Shown here: positions 42,693 through 51,652 of the stretch, piece by piece
Layout of the letters: each line of letters starts with the position of its first letter
Numbering within the stretch: position 1 is the stretch's first letter
Assembly: GCF_002776695.1 (NCBI RefSeq)
Contig: NZ_LFJC01000003.1
Span: 7,552,638-7,616,637 of the forward strand
Direction: 5' to 3'
DNA from: Bradyrhizobium nitroreducens
GTDB taxonomy: Bacteria; Pseudomonadota; Alphaproteobacteria; Rhizobiales; Xanthobacteraceae
Length of the DNA stretch: 64,000 nucleotides
Program-made: the position numbers and the translations under genes
The notes under the pieces: generated by a model
The model's database searches: none
Seen by the model: the letters and a program-made list of their open reading frames with translations, nothing else
What the model was told of the DNA's origin: nothing

Positions 42693-44450
42693 TTACCGCA
42701 GCGGCTTCTTCAAGAGCGAGAAGCGGTCGGGATCGAGCCCCATCGAGGGCTGCAGCATCGGGGCTTCGACGCTGGACATCGTCTTGGCGGGCGGGGCCGA
42801 GAACACCGGATCGTTCGGCACGTCGCGCTGCGAGGTGGCGCCGCGCCACCGTTCGAGCACGGCACTGACGAAATGCATGTCGTGACCCGAGGTGACCGAC
42901 GGCACGCTCGAGATGGTGGCTTCGCCGCGCGGCAATTGGTGCGGCGGCACCTCCTTGAAGCGCAGGCGCGTCGGCAGCGCGACGCCTTCGCCAAAGGCCA
43001 GCACCTCACGCGTGCCGAGCGAGGGTACGAAGGACAGCAGGTTCGCGGCGGCATCGGACACCGCGGCGCGCAGCAGCGCCTGGTCGCGCTCGTTGGCGAG
43101 GCGCATCGTGAACAGCGTGTTGCACTGAGAGATGATGGTGGCGTCGAGCTCGGCCGGACGCTGGGTGATGAGGCCGAGATAGACGCCGTATTTGCGGCCT
43201 TCCTTGGCGATGCGCGACACTGCCTTGCGGGTCGGCCCGAAGCCGACATTGCGGTCGGCGGAGGCGTAACGATGCGCTTCCTCGCAGACGAACAGCAGCG
43301 GCGAGACGCCGTCGCTCCACAGGCCGAAGTCGAACGCCATGCGGCACAGCACCGAGACGACGGAATCGATCACCTCGGCCGGGAAGCCGGCGAGCTGCAT
43401 CACCGTCATCGGCTTGCCGTTCGCGGGCAGGCGGAACAGATGGCTGATGACCTCGGCCATGGTGTCGCCGCCGACATTGGCGTTGTCGAACATGAAGGCG
43501 TAGCGCGGGTCGTTGCGCACGGCCTCGATGCGTGAGATCAGCTTGTGATAGATGATGCGCGAGGAGCGGTTCTCGAGCTTGCCCATGCGCTCGTCGATCA
43601 GCGACATCAGGTCGACCAGGCGATAGGGCACCGGCGTGTCGACGGTGTAGCCGATCTGCTTGGGGTCGATGCGTTTCAGGCCGATGCGGTCGGCGTTCTG
43701 GTACTGGGTATAGACGCCCTTGGCGATCGGGATCACCTCGGCGAGGATGTCGAGCTCCTCCGGAACGCCGGCGCGGCCGCCGAACAGCACGTCGACGATC
43801 TCCTCGAAATTGAACAGCCAGAACGGCAGTTTCAGGTTCCGCGGGTTGAGCACCAGTGCGCGATCGCCGAAGCAGCGGCCGTATTCGTTGTGCACGTCGA
43901 GCAGGAAGATGCGCAGGTTCGGCCGCGCCTTCAGGATCTCGTTGAGCAGGAGCGAGACGCCGGTCGATTTACCGACACCGGTCGATCCCAGCACCGCAAA
44001 ATGCTTGGACAGCATTTCCTCGACGTCGACATAGGCAATGACGGAGCGGTCCTGCTGCAGGAAGCCGACATTGATCTGGTCCGACCCGGTCGGCGCGTAG
44101 ATCGTGCGCAGCTCCTGGCTGGTGATCAGGTCGACGGAATCGCCGATGGTCGGATAGTTGGTGACGCCGCGCTGGAATTTGGCCTTGTCGGCGGCGTTGA
44201 GGATCTCGCCGAGCAGGTCGACCGAGGCGATGGCGATGTAATTGTCGGCGCTCGACAGGTTTTCGCAGGAGACCTCGGTGATCATGGCGACGATGACCGA
44301 GCTGGCGCAGCGAATGCTGACGAAGCGGCCGACGGTAGCCCGAACTTCCGAGATCGGCATCTGGCTTTCCGCCAGCAGCCCGACCCGGGCGAGCGATCCG
44401 CGAACCGAAATCACGCGTCCAAAGGATGTCACGATGAATGAACCTGGCAT
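42693..44450 (-). CDS. HerA-like ATP-binding protein (DUF87)
   Basis: A 585-residue FtsK/HerA-type ATPase. An N-terminal beta-barrel-like region is followed by Walker A GSTGVGKST near residue 155, a Walker B region (LLFVCEEAHRY) and the arginine-rich C-terminal motor part. HerA proteins translocate DNA with the nuclease NurA. No NurA gene is adjacent, so it may belong to the stand-alone DUF87 group of unknown role. The C-terminus is a poorly conserved tail. Confidence 0.82.
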   Translation of the reverse strand: MPGSFIVTSFGRVISVRGSLARVGLLAESQMPISEVRATVGRFVSIRCASSVIVAMITEVSCENLSSADNYIAIASVDLLGEILNAADKAKFQRGVTNYPTIGDSVDLITSQELRTIYAPTGSDQINVGFLQQDRSVIAYVDVEEMLSKHFAVLGSTGVGKSTGVSLLLNEILKARPNLRIFLLDVHNEYGRCFGDRALVLNPRNLKLPFWLFNFEEIVDVLFGGRAGVPEELDILAEVIPIAKGVYTQYQNADRIGLKRIDPKQIGYTVDTPVPYRLVDLMSLIDERMGKLENRSSRIIYHKLISRIEAVRNDPRYAFMFDNANVGGDTMAEVISHLFRLPANGKPMTVMQLAGFPAEVIDSVVSVLCRMAFDFGLWSDGVSPLLFVCEEAHRYASADRNVGFGPTRKAVSRIAKEGRKYGVYLGLITQRPAELDATIISQCNTLFTMRLANERDQALLRAAVSDAAANLLSFVPSLGTREVLAFGEGVALPTRLRFKEVPPHQLPRGEATISSVPSVTSGHDMHFVSAVLERWRGATSQRDVPNDPVFSAPPAKTMSSVEAPMLQPSMGLDPDRFSLLKKPLR

Positions 44451-44866
44451 GAGCGAGGAGTTTAATCCTGACTATGCGGGGCCCGGCTGCACAAACGGTT
44501 AAACGGCAGCCGCGGCCGCTTCGTTAAATCCGCGACAATTCGGCCAATAGCTTTGTTCCGATGGCACGGTTTTGGGCAGAAAATGCAGGAAAATGCTGCA
44601 ATTCCAGGGCGTTGGAGCCGCCGGCAGTTAAGGAATATTTTACCATCCGGCGAGGCTGGGCCCTCCGTTCGCAGGACATTGGTCTCGGCGTAGCCTCGTC
44701 CAGTTGAGGCAGAGTGTTTGATTTGTTGACGAGACCTAATCATTTGTACATTAGTACAAATGAAGGGGCGGCCTCGGTGCCGGCTTCGGATGTGTGAGCG
44801 CGTTGCGGCTCGGCGTCCGATGACGCGATCCGGCCTGAGGATCGCTTGCTGTGCCTGGAGGACATC
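44451..44866. other. intergenic region carrying the dioxygenase promoter
   Basis: About 415 bp without a supported gene. The left 200 bp show nothing recognisable. The right part holds a TTGACG (44726-44731) and a large inverted repeat overlapping the expected -10 region, described separately. Confidence 0.5.
44740..44763. promoter_or_regulatory. operator palindrome A, before extradiol dioxygenase
   Basis: Perfect 10-bp arms TCATTTGTAC and GTACAAATGA separated by ATTA. The half-sites match the palindromes between nicA and the reductase gene and between the enamidase and ferredoxin reductase genes, though here the arms are set about six bases further apart. The site starts nine bases after TTGACG and covers the likely -10 region, a typical repressor position. 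Confidence 0.7.
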
Positions 44867-45835
44867 ATGCAGCCCGAACCGATCCTCGATCTCGCCCATC
44901 TCGGCCACATGGAGCTGCTGACGCCGAAGCCCGACGAGAGCCTGAAATTCTTCGTCGACGTCATGGGCATGACGGTCAGCGGCCAGAAGGGCGAGTCGGT
45001 ATACTTGCGTGGCTGGGACGATTACGAGCGCTATTCGCTCAAGCTCACGGCGTCGAAGACCTCGGGCATGGAGCACATGGCCTTGCGCGCGCGCAGCCAG
45101 CAGGCGCTGGAGCGCCGTGTCGCGGCGCTGAAGGGATCCGGCTTCGATATCGGCTGGATCGACGGCGACATGGGGCAGGGCCCGACCTTCCGCTGCCGCG
45201 ATCCCGATGGTCACATCGTCGAGCTCTATTACGAGACCGAATGGTATCAGGCGCCGCCGGAGCTTAGACCTGCGCTGAAGAACCAGGCGCAGCGCTTTCC
45301 TGCGCGCGGCGTCAACGTCCGGCGTCTCGACCATCTCAATTGCCTTGCCGTGGACATCAAGGCCAACCGCGAGTTCTTCGAGAACTATCTCGGCTGCCGG
45401 CTCACCGAGCAGATCGTGCTCAATGACGGCCGCGAAGCCGCGATGTGGCTGACCATGTCGAACAAGAGCTACGACTTCGCCTATTCGCTCGACCATTCCG
45501 GCGTGCCCGGCCGCTTTCACCACGTCACCTACGCGCTCGACAGCCGCGAGGAAATTTTGCGCGCGGCCGATATCTTCCTGGAGAACGGGATCCACATCGA
45601 GACCGGGCCGCACAAGCACGCGATCCAGCAGACTTTCTTCCTCTACGTCTACGAGCCCGGCGGCAACCGCGTCGAAGTCGCCAATGCCGGCGCGCGCCTC
45701 ATTCTCGCGCCCGACTGGAAGCCGATCGTGTGGACCGAGGAGGAGCGCAAGAAGGGCCAGGCCTGGGGCTTGAAGACCATCGAATCCTTCCACACCCACG
45801 GCACGCCGCCGGTGGAAGTGAAGAAGCACGGCTAG
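44867..45835 (+). CDS. type I extradiol ring-cleavage dioxygenase (VOC, two-domain)
   Basis: A 322-residue catechol 2,3-dioxygenase-like enzyme made of two VOC modules. The C-terminal module has the Fe(II) ligands: His in RLDHLN (about residue 156), His in FHHVTY (about 218) and Glu in PGGNRVEVA (about 271). Such enzymes open catechol or hydroxypyridine-type rings next to the hydroxyls. The start at 44867 is chosen over 44846. Its promoter carries the same palindrome as the nicotinate-type genes, although a reductive nicotinate route has no obvious need for ring dioxygenation. The substrate is unknown. Confidence 0.85.
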   Translation: MQPEPILDLAHLGHMELLTPKPDESLKFFVDVMGMTVSGQKGESVYLRGWDDYERYSLKLTASKTSGMEHMALRARSQQALERRVAALKGSGFDIGWIDGDMGQGPTFRCRDPDGHIVELYYETEWYQAPPELRPALKNQAQRFPARGVNVRRLDHLNCLAVDIKANREFFENYLGCRLTEQIVLNDGREAAMWLTMSNKSYDFAYSLDHSGVPGRFHHVTYALDSREEILRAADIFLENGIHIETGPHKHAIQQTFFLYVYEPGGNRVEVANAGARLILAPDWKPIVWTEEERKKGQAWGLKTIESFHTHGTPPVEVKKHG

Positions 45836-45843
45836 TGTTTCGA

Positions 45844-45944
45844 GTCATTCCGGGGCGACGCGAAGCGGCGAGCCCGGAATCCATAACCCCGGCTGGCGAT
45901 TATGGATTCCGGGCTCCCTCGCTACGCTCGGGCCCCGGAATGAC
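45844..45944. repeat. nested palindromic repeat between convergent genes
   Basis: Outer arms GTCATTCCGGGGC and GCCCCGGAATGAC are perfect over 13 bp. Inner arms AGCCCGGAATCCATAA (45871-45886) and TTATGGATTCCGGGCT (45900-45915) are perfect over 16 bp. It belongs to a dispersed repeat type common in Bradyrhizobium and lies exactly between the dioxygenase and nicB stops, where an RNA hairpin could terminate transcription from both sides. Confidence 0.8.
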
Positions 45945-45954
45945 GGAATGAACG

Positions 45955-48900
45955 TTAGTGCGCCGACGCCCGCGCGCGCGCGATCGTCTCGCGCACGCCG
46001 GTCCATGCCGGCTTGTCCGGCGCGAACTGCTTGCGCAGGAACGTGACCAGCTCCTCGACCTGCGCATCGCTCATGCTATTCCCAAACGCGGGCATGTAGC
46101 CGAGATCGCTCGACACGGGATGAGCGATCCCGTGCAGGATCACCTGCACGAGATTGTCCGATGTGGCGCTGTGCAGATTGCTGTTGAGCGCGAGCGAGGG
46201 ACGGCTGCCGAACAGCGGCAGGCCGCCGACTTCGTGGCAGACGGCGCAGGCGCCCCGATAGAGCCGCGCGCCGGTGGAGGAGGCGACGGTGACTTGCGTC
46301 GCGCTTTCGAGTTTTGCCGCGAGCGCGGGTGCATCGGCGGCGGAGTCGTTGAAGGAATTGAGATAGACCGCCATCGCGCGGATGTCCTGGTCGGGCAAGG
46401 CTTTGAGGTCCCTGACGACAGGCGCCATTGGGCCGGCGGCGACGCCGTGATAGCGCGAATGGCCGGTGCGCAAATAGGCGAACAGCTCGTCCTCGCTCCA
46501 CGGGATCGGCGCGTGCGAGAGCGAGGTCAGCGGCGGCGCTTCCCAGCCCTCGGCAAAACCGCCGGCGAGATAGGCATTGCGCTGCTCGGCGCCGAGCGCG
46601 TTGCGCGGCGAATGGCAGCCGCTGCAATGGCCGAGACCCTCGACGAGATAGGCGCCGCGATTCCAGGCATCCGATTTTGCGGGATCCGGCTTGAACTCCT
46701 TCGTGTCGTGGAACAGCGCATTCCAGCCTGCCAGAAGAGGACGCAGGTTGAACGGGAATGCGAGTTCGTTCGTCGGCGCCGTCGCGCGCACCGAAGGTTG
46801 CGCCATCAGATAGGCGTAGAGCGCCTGCATGTCGGCGTCGCCAGTCTTCGCAAAGTGCGTGTAAGGGAAGGCAGGGTAGAGCTGCCGCCCATCGCGGTGC
46901 AGGCCGTCGCGCATCGCGCGCTCGAAGGCGGGATAGGACCAGGCACCGATGCCGGTCTCGACATCGGGCGTGATGTTGGTCGAATAGATCATGCCGAACG
47001 GCGTCTCCAATGCGCGGCCACCGGCGTTGAGTACACCGCCAATGTTGGTGTGGCACTCCGCGCAATTGCCGAGTGCGGCAAGCTGTTGGCCGCGCGCGAT
47101 CGTCGCCGCGGAATAGACCGAGGCATCGGGCCGCGCGATCGGCGCGATGGCGCGCCCTGGCAGTAGCGCCGCGCCGATGCCGATCGCGGCGGTGCAGACG
47201 GCCGCAATCGCCGCGAAGATGCCGGCGCGCTTGGCGAACGGGTTCTCCCAGATGCGGGACTGCGGCGATATGGACGCGGGCAAAGCCTTCGGCGTCGCCG
47301 GTGTCTCGCCGTGCAGGCCTTTCAGGATCCGCTCGGGCGTGAACGGCGGCTCGCGAAAGCGCACGCCGGTGGCATCGAAGATCGCATTCGCGATGGCCGC
47401 CGCGCTCGGCACCGAGGCGGACTCGCCGACGCCGAGCGGCGGCTGGTCCTGCCGCGGCAACATCAAGACGTCGATCTTGGGGACGTCGGGGAAGGGAATG
47501 ATCGGATAGGCGCCCCATTCGCGCGCCACCACCGCACCGCGCTCGAACGAGACCTCCTCCATCAGCGCACGGCTGGTCGACTGGATGACGTTGCCGTGGA
47601 TCTGGTGGCGCACGCCGTCCGGGTTGATCATCAATCCGGAGTCCTGCCCCGCGACCACGCGGGTGACGCTGACGTCGCCGGTCGTCTTGTTCACGGCAAC
47701 GTCGGTGACCCAGGCCGACCACGCCGCGCCATAGCCCGGAAACTTGCTGTGGACATAGAGCGCATAGGCAAAGCCGCGCCCGTGCACGACCTCGCCGTCC
47801 TTCTCCTCGCGCACCGGGCGCGGGGTCCAGCCCGCACGTTCGGCGACCGCGTTGACGAGATCGACGGCGCGCGGGTCCTTCAGATAGCGCAGGCGGTATT
47901 CGATCGGGTCGACGCCGGCTTCAGTGGCGGCCTCGTCGATGTAGGATTCATGCGCAAAGGTGTTCGGCAGCGCCGAGACGCCGCGAAACCAGGAGGCCCG
48001 CACGATTGGTGCCATGTCGTGGGCGACGACACGCATGTGGTCGTAGTCGTAGGGCGGGATCGCGGTGCGGTCGCCCATCTGGAGCACGGCCGGCTCCGGT
48101 GAGATGCGACCGGTCAGCAGCAGCGCCAGCGTCGGCGCGGCGTTCGAGGGATAACGCGTGGCGAGATCGTAACCGGCAATGCCGCCGTCGGTATCGAGCC
48201 CGCCATTGACGTCGATGAGCTGCGCGGTGCCCTTGGGCTCCCAGGCGTGCTCCTGCTCGCGCGTCAGCTGCACGCGCACGGGGCGGCCGACCGCACGCGA
48301 CAGCAGCAGGGCGTCCGCGGTGACGTCGTCGGCGCAGTTGCGGCCGTAGCAGCCGGCGGCCTCGAGCCGGATGACCTCGACCTCGCTCTCGGGACGCTCC
48401 ACGAGCAGCGCGAGGTCGCTGCGCAGCACGTGCGGGTTCTGCGTGCCCGACCAGACGCGGATATTGCCGTCCTGGACGTCGGCAACGGCGCAGGACGGGC
48501 CGATCGAGGCATGCATCTGATACGGCCACACATAAGTACGCTGCATCGGCTTGGCCGCGCCTGAGATCGCCGCATCGACGTCGCCCTTGTCGATCAGCGT
48601 GCGCGGGGTCGACGGATTGGCGCGCAGCGCGGTTTCGACGTCGGAAAGATCGGTGAGGCTGGGCGTCGGCTTCCAGCTCACCTTGAGCTGCTCCGCCGCG
48701 CGGATCGCATTCTCCTCGCGCTCGGCGACGACTCCGACGAAGTCGCCAATGCGCACCACGGCGACGAGCCCCGGAATGTCGCGCACCGATGATTCATCGA
48801 CCGCGATCAGGCTGGTGCCGACGAACGGGCCGGCATCGACGCCGGAATAGGGCGGCCGCACCACGCGGCCGTGCAGCATGCCAGGCACGCGGATGTCGTG

Positions 48901-49473
48901 GACGAAGGTCAATTCGCCCGTGGCCTTGGCCGGCAGATCGACGCGCGGGACCGACTGGCCGACAATGGCGTAGTCGCCGACAGCCTTGACGGTGACGTCG
49001 TCGGCAAGCTCGAGCCGGATGTCTTCGCCGCCGATCAGTTCGCCATAGCTGACACTGCGGTTGTCGTGCCCGCGCACGAGGCCGTCCTCGATCCTGAGAT
49101 CGCCCTCCAGCTGCTCCAGCTGCTCCGCCGCGCGCGCGATGAGGAACTGCCGCGCCTGGGCCGCGGCCTTGCGCAGCGGGACTGCGGTGATCTGGATGGT
49201 TTCGCTGGCGATGGTCGCGCCCTGGTTCGGCACCAAGGCGGTGTCGCCGAGCACGATCACGACGCGCGCAAAGGACACGTCGAGCTCTTCGGCCACGATC
49301 TGGCCGAGCGCAGTGCGGATGCCGGTGCCGAGATCGACGTGGCCGTTATAGGCGGAGACCGAACCGTCCGCGGTGATGCGGATGAAGGTCTCGGATGTGA
49401 CCTCGTCCGCGGTGCGGACGACGACGAGCGAACCGGATTGGCGCTCAGCTCCGTTCGAAACAGGGGAGGCCAT
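45955..49473 (-). CDS. nicB: nicotinate hydroxylase large subunit: molybdopterin domain fused to tri-heme cytochrome c
   Basis: A 1172-residue subunit resembling Pseudomonas putida NicB. The first about 740 residues form a xanthine-oxidase-type molybdopterin domain; the active-site Glu is in GVGESASVPSAA near residue 682. A hydrophobic segment (near 765-785) anchors the rest. Three heme-binding CXXCH motifs follow: CAECH (about 805), CSGCH (about 953) and CAVCH (about 1078). Electrons from hydroxylation would leave through the cytochrome part to the respiratory chain. The ATG shares one base with the nicA stop (TGATG). Substrate nicotinate is inferred from architecture and neighbours; related N-heterocycles are possible. 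Confidence 0.85.
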   Translation of the reverse strand: MASPVSNGAERQSGSLVVVRTADEVTSETFIRITADGSVSAYNGHVDLGTGIRTALGQIVAEELDVSFARVVIVLGDTALVPNQGATIASETIQITAVPLRKAAAQARQFLIARAAEQLEQLEGDLRIEDGLVRGHDNRSVSYGELIGGEDIRLELADDVTVKAVGDYAIVGQSVPRVDLPAKATGELTFVHDIRVPGMLHGRVVRPPYSGVDAGPFVGTSLIAVDESSVRDIPGLVAVVRIGDFVGVVAEREENAIRAAEQLKVSWKPTPSLTDLSDVETALRANPSTPRTLIDKGDVDAAISGAAKPMQRTYVWPYQMHASIGPSCAVADVQDGNIRVWSGTQNPHVLRSDLALLVERPESEVEVIRLEAAGCYGRNCADDVTADALLLSRAVGRPVRVQLTREQEHAWEPKGTAQLIDVNGGLDTDGGIAGYDLATRYPSNAAPTLALLLTGRISPEPAVLQMGDRTAIPPYDYDHMRVVAHDMAPIVRASWFRGVSALPNTFAHESYIDEAATEAGVDPIEYRLRYLKDPRAVDLVNAVAERAGWTPRPVREEKDGEVVHGRGFAYALYVHSKFPGYGAAWSAWVTDVAVNKTTGDVSVTRVVAGQDSGLMINPDGVRHQIHGNVIQSTSRALMEEVSFERGAVVAREWGAYPIIPFPDVPKIDVLMLPRQDQPPLGVGESASVPSAAAIANAIFDATGVRFREPPFTPERILKGLHGETPATPKALPASISPQSRIWENPFAKRAGIFAAIAAVCTAAIGIGAALLPGRAIAPIARPDASVYSAATIARGQQLAALGNCAECHTNIGGVLNAGGRALETPFGMIYSTNITPDVETGIGAWSYPAFERAMRDGLHRDGRQLYPAFPYTHFAKTGDADMQALYAYLMAQPSVRATAPTNELAFPFNLRPLLAGWNALFHDTKEFKPDPAKSDAWNRGAYLVEGLGHCSGCHSPRNALGAEQRNAYLAGGFAEGWEAPPLTSLSHAPIPWSEDELFAYLRTGHSRYHGVAAGPMAPVVRDLKALPDQDIRAMAVYLNSFNDSAADAPALAAKLESATQVTVASSTGARLYRGACAVCHEVGGLPLFGSRPSLALNSNLHSATSDNLVQVILHGIAHPVSSDLGYMPAFGNSMSDAQVEELVTFLRKQFAPDKPAWTGVRETIARARASAH

Positions 49474-49955
49474 CAGTCCGCGGCCTCGGCGAGCTGGCCC
49501 GATGCCCGCATCACGGCGCGCAGGATTTCGACGTGGGTGCCGCAACGGCAGAGATTGTAGCGCAGCGCCGACAGCGCCTCCTGTTCGGTCGGCTGCGGGT
49601 TGATCGCGAGCAGGGCCTTGGTGGTCATGATCATGCCGTTGAGGCAGTAGCCGCATTGCGCGGCTTGTTCGTCGATGAAGGCCTGCTGCACCACATCGGG
49701 TTTATCGCGCGTGCCGAGCCCTTCGAGCGTCACGATGTCGCGGCCGGCGCAACCGCCGACCGGAATCACACAGGAGCGCGCCGCGGCGCCGTCGATCAGG
49801 ACAGTACAGGTGCCGCATTCGCCAAGGCCGCAGCCGTATTTCGGGCCGTTGAGCGCGAGATCGTTGCGCAGCACGTAGAGCAGCGGCGTCTGATGCTCTG
49901 CCGTGACCTCGTGGATCCTGCCGTTCACGGTGAAGCGGATCGGTGTTTGCGTCAT
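49473..49955 (-). CDS. nicA: nicotinate hydroxylase small subunit, 2x[2Fe-2S]
   Basis: A 160-residue iron-sulfur protein of the xanthine-oxidase small-subunit family. The first plant-type cluster motif is CGLGECGTCTV plus a later Cys; the second is CGYCLNGM with LCRCGTH. It passes electrons from the molybdenum centre to the NicB hemes. The frame extends upstream, but MTQTPIRFTVNG matches the family start at 49955. It is the first gene of a two-gene operon with nicB and divergent from the reductase gene. Its promoter region holds an operator palindrome. Confidence 0.9.
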   Translation of the reverse strand: MTQTPIRFTVNGRIHEVTAEHQTPLLYVLRNDLALNGPKYGCGLGECGTCTVLIDGAAARSCVIPVGGCAGRDIVTLEGLGTRDKPDVVQQAFIDEQAAQCGYCLNGMIMTTKALLAINPQPTEQEALSALRYNLCRCGTHVEILRAVMRASGQLAEAAD

Positions 49956-49998
49956 CCCTCGTCCCAAGCCCGCATAAAATTCGACATCGCGACGATAC

Positions 49999-50014
49999 CG
50001 TTTGTACACAAACG
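49999..50014. promoter_or_regulatory. operator palindrome B, nicAB promoter side
   Basis: CGTTTGTACACAAACG, 44 bp upstream of the nicA start. It fits the common pattern CRTTNGTRYACRAAYG shared with sites C and D. Together with site C it gives each arm of the divergent promoter region its own site. Confidence 0.65.
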
Positions 50015-50122
50015 TGCAAGCCGCGCATGCCGCACTGCAGCGCGGTTGCCTTCTTTGTGGACAGCGCGGATAGGCAAATGAGGTTTTATGCGGCAGCTGT
50101 ATCTTTTGCACTGCACCGCCGC

Positions 50123-50128
50123 TTGACA
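50123..50128 (+). promoter_or_regulatory. candidate -35 element of the reductase operon
   Basis: A consensus TTGACA lies 23 bp before operator C. No good -10 hexamer was found at normal spacing, so an activator or a non-consensus -10 near AACATC is possible. Confidence 0.3.
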
Positions 50129-50150
50129 GTTCCGGGGATCAGCGCGCAAC

Positions 50151-50170
50151 ATCGTTCGTATACGAATGAT
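50151..50170. promoter_or_regulatory. operator palindrome C, reductase promoter side
   Basis: ATCGTTCGTATACGAATGAT, a 20-bp palindrome with a single mismatched pair, 24 bp before the reductase ATG. It overlaps the expected transcription start region and would block initiation when bound. Confidence 0.7.
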
Positions 50171-50194
50171 AACCGCAAGTCCGCTGGCTCCGAC

Positions 50195-51652
50195 ATGACG
50201 ACTGAAACGACGAGCGCCGTCATCGACAAGATCCGCTGCGATGCTTGCCCGGTGATGTGCTACATCAAGCCGGGTGCGGCGGGGGCCTGCGACCGCTACG
50301 CCAATCACGACGGCAAGCTCGTCCGCGTCGATCCACACGTGATCCTGGAGCGCACGGTCTCCCATGGCGGCAAGCTGGTCCCGTTCAGCCGGACGGAAGA
50401 TTGGGACGGCAAGATCGTCCACGAGCCCTCGACCTTCGTGACCGCGATCGGTGCAGGCACCACCTATCCCGATTACAAGCCGGCGCCGTTCATCGTCTCT
50501 GCGGAGGTCGACGGCGTCGATATGGTGACAGTCGTCACCGAAGGCATCTTCTCCTATTGCGGCGTCAAGGTGAAGATCGACACCGACCGCTATCTCGGAC
50601 CGGAGACCGCGACCGTGCGCGCGCAAGGCGAGGCGGTCGGCCATGTCACCACCAGCGAATACGGCTCGCAGATGCTGTCGCTCGGCGGCGTGCATCACCT
50701 GACCGGCGGCTCCAAGAAAGAGGGGCGCGTCACCTGCGACACGCTGATGGACCTCGCCAATTGCAAGGCGGTGGAACTGACCATCGACGGCGGCGCGAGC
50801 GTCGTGGTGCAGGCCGGACAGCCTCCGATCGTCAACGGCGTGAGGGAAGAGCGCATGCGCGTCGGCTGCGGCTCGGCGACGATCGGCATGTTCGCCAAGC
50901 AATGGCACGGCAAGGTCGACGAGGTCGTGGTCGTCGACGACCACATCACCGGCGTGCTCTCGGAGCATCAGGCCGGCAAGCTGCTCGACATCGCCGACAC
51001 CGGCATCAAGATGAAGGGCCGGCGCTCGACGCCCGGCCGCTATTTCCAGGTCGCCGATCCCGGCACGGGCTGGGGCGGTACCAACATCTCCGATCCGCTG
51101 GCGATTCTCGGGCCCTTCGACAAGAAGGAAGCCAAGGCTGGGCTGACCATGCTGATGGTCTCCACCACCGGCGAGCATTCGTCCTATTACGTGCTCGATG
51201 AGGCCCTGAACCCGGTCGAGACCGAGATGCCGGCCGACCTGAAGTTCTCGGTCGAACGCATCCAGGAAAATTGCGAGCCGGCGCTGTGCACGGTTCTGTT
51301 CATGGCGGGCGCGGGTGGTTCGTTGCGCGCCGGTGTCACCGACAATCCGGTGCGTTTGACCCGCTCGGTGAAGGACGCACTGACCCGCGTCACCAGCGGC
51401 GGCGCGCCGGTCTATGTCTGGCCCGGCGGCGGCATCACCTACATGGTCGATGTCACGCAGATGCCGGCAGGCGCGTTTGGCTATGTGCCGACGCCGGCGC
51501 TGGTCGCGCCGATCGAGTTCACGATGAAGCTGTCCGACTACGCCGCGCTCGGCGGTCACATGGATCATGTGAAGCCGTTGTCCGAAGTGCAGAACGGTGA
51601 GGATATCAGGCAGTTGCCCTGGCAGAACCCGATTCCGGGACCGCGGACATGA
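50195..51652 (+). CDS. hnr: 6-hydroxynicotinate reductase-like iron-sulfur protein
   Basis: A 485-residue protein resembling the ferredoxin-dependent 6-hydroxynicotinate reductase of nicotinate-fermenting Eubacterium barkeri, which reduces 6-hydroxynicotinate to 1,4,5,6-tetrahydro-6-oxonicotinate. An N-terminal Cys set C15-x2-C18-x3-C22-x9-C32 (RCDACPVMCY) should bind an Fe-S cluster. The rest has no common domain that I recognise. The frame is open upstream, but the ATG at 50195 follows the operator and puts the Cys motif at the N-terminus. The downstream stop overlaps the next ATG. The assignment is by remembered family resemblance and strong context. Confidence 0.75.
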   Translation: MTTETTSAVIDKIRCDACPVMCYIKPGAAGACDRYANHDGKLVRVDPHVILERTVSHGGKLVPFSRTEDWDGKIVHEPSTFVTAIGAGTTYPDYKPAPFIVSAEVDGVDMVTVVTEGIFSYCGVKVKIDTDRYLGPETATVRAQGEAVGHVTTSEYGSQMLSLGGVHHLTGGSKKEGRVTCDTLMDLANCKAVELTIDGGASVVVQAGQPPIVNGVREERMRVGCGSATIGMFAKQWHGKVDEVVVVDDHITGVLSEHQAGKLLDIADTGIKMKGRRSTPGRYFQVADPGTGWGGTNISDPLAILGPFDKKEAKAGLTMLMVSTTGEHSSYYVLDEALNPVETEMPADLKFSVERIQENCEPALCTVLFMAGAGGSLRAGVTDNPVRLTRSVKDALTRVTSGGAPVYVWPGGGITYMVDVTQMPAGAFGYVPTPALVAPIEFTMKLSDYAALGGHMDHVKPLSEVQNGEDIRQLPWQNPIPGPRT

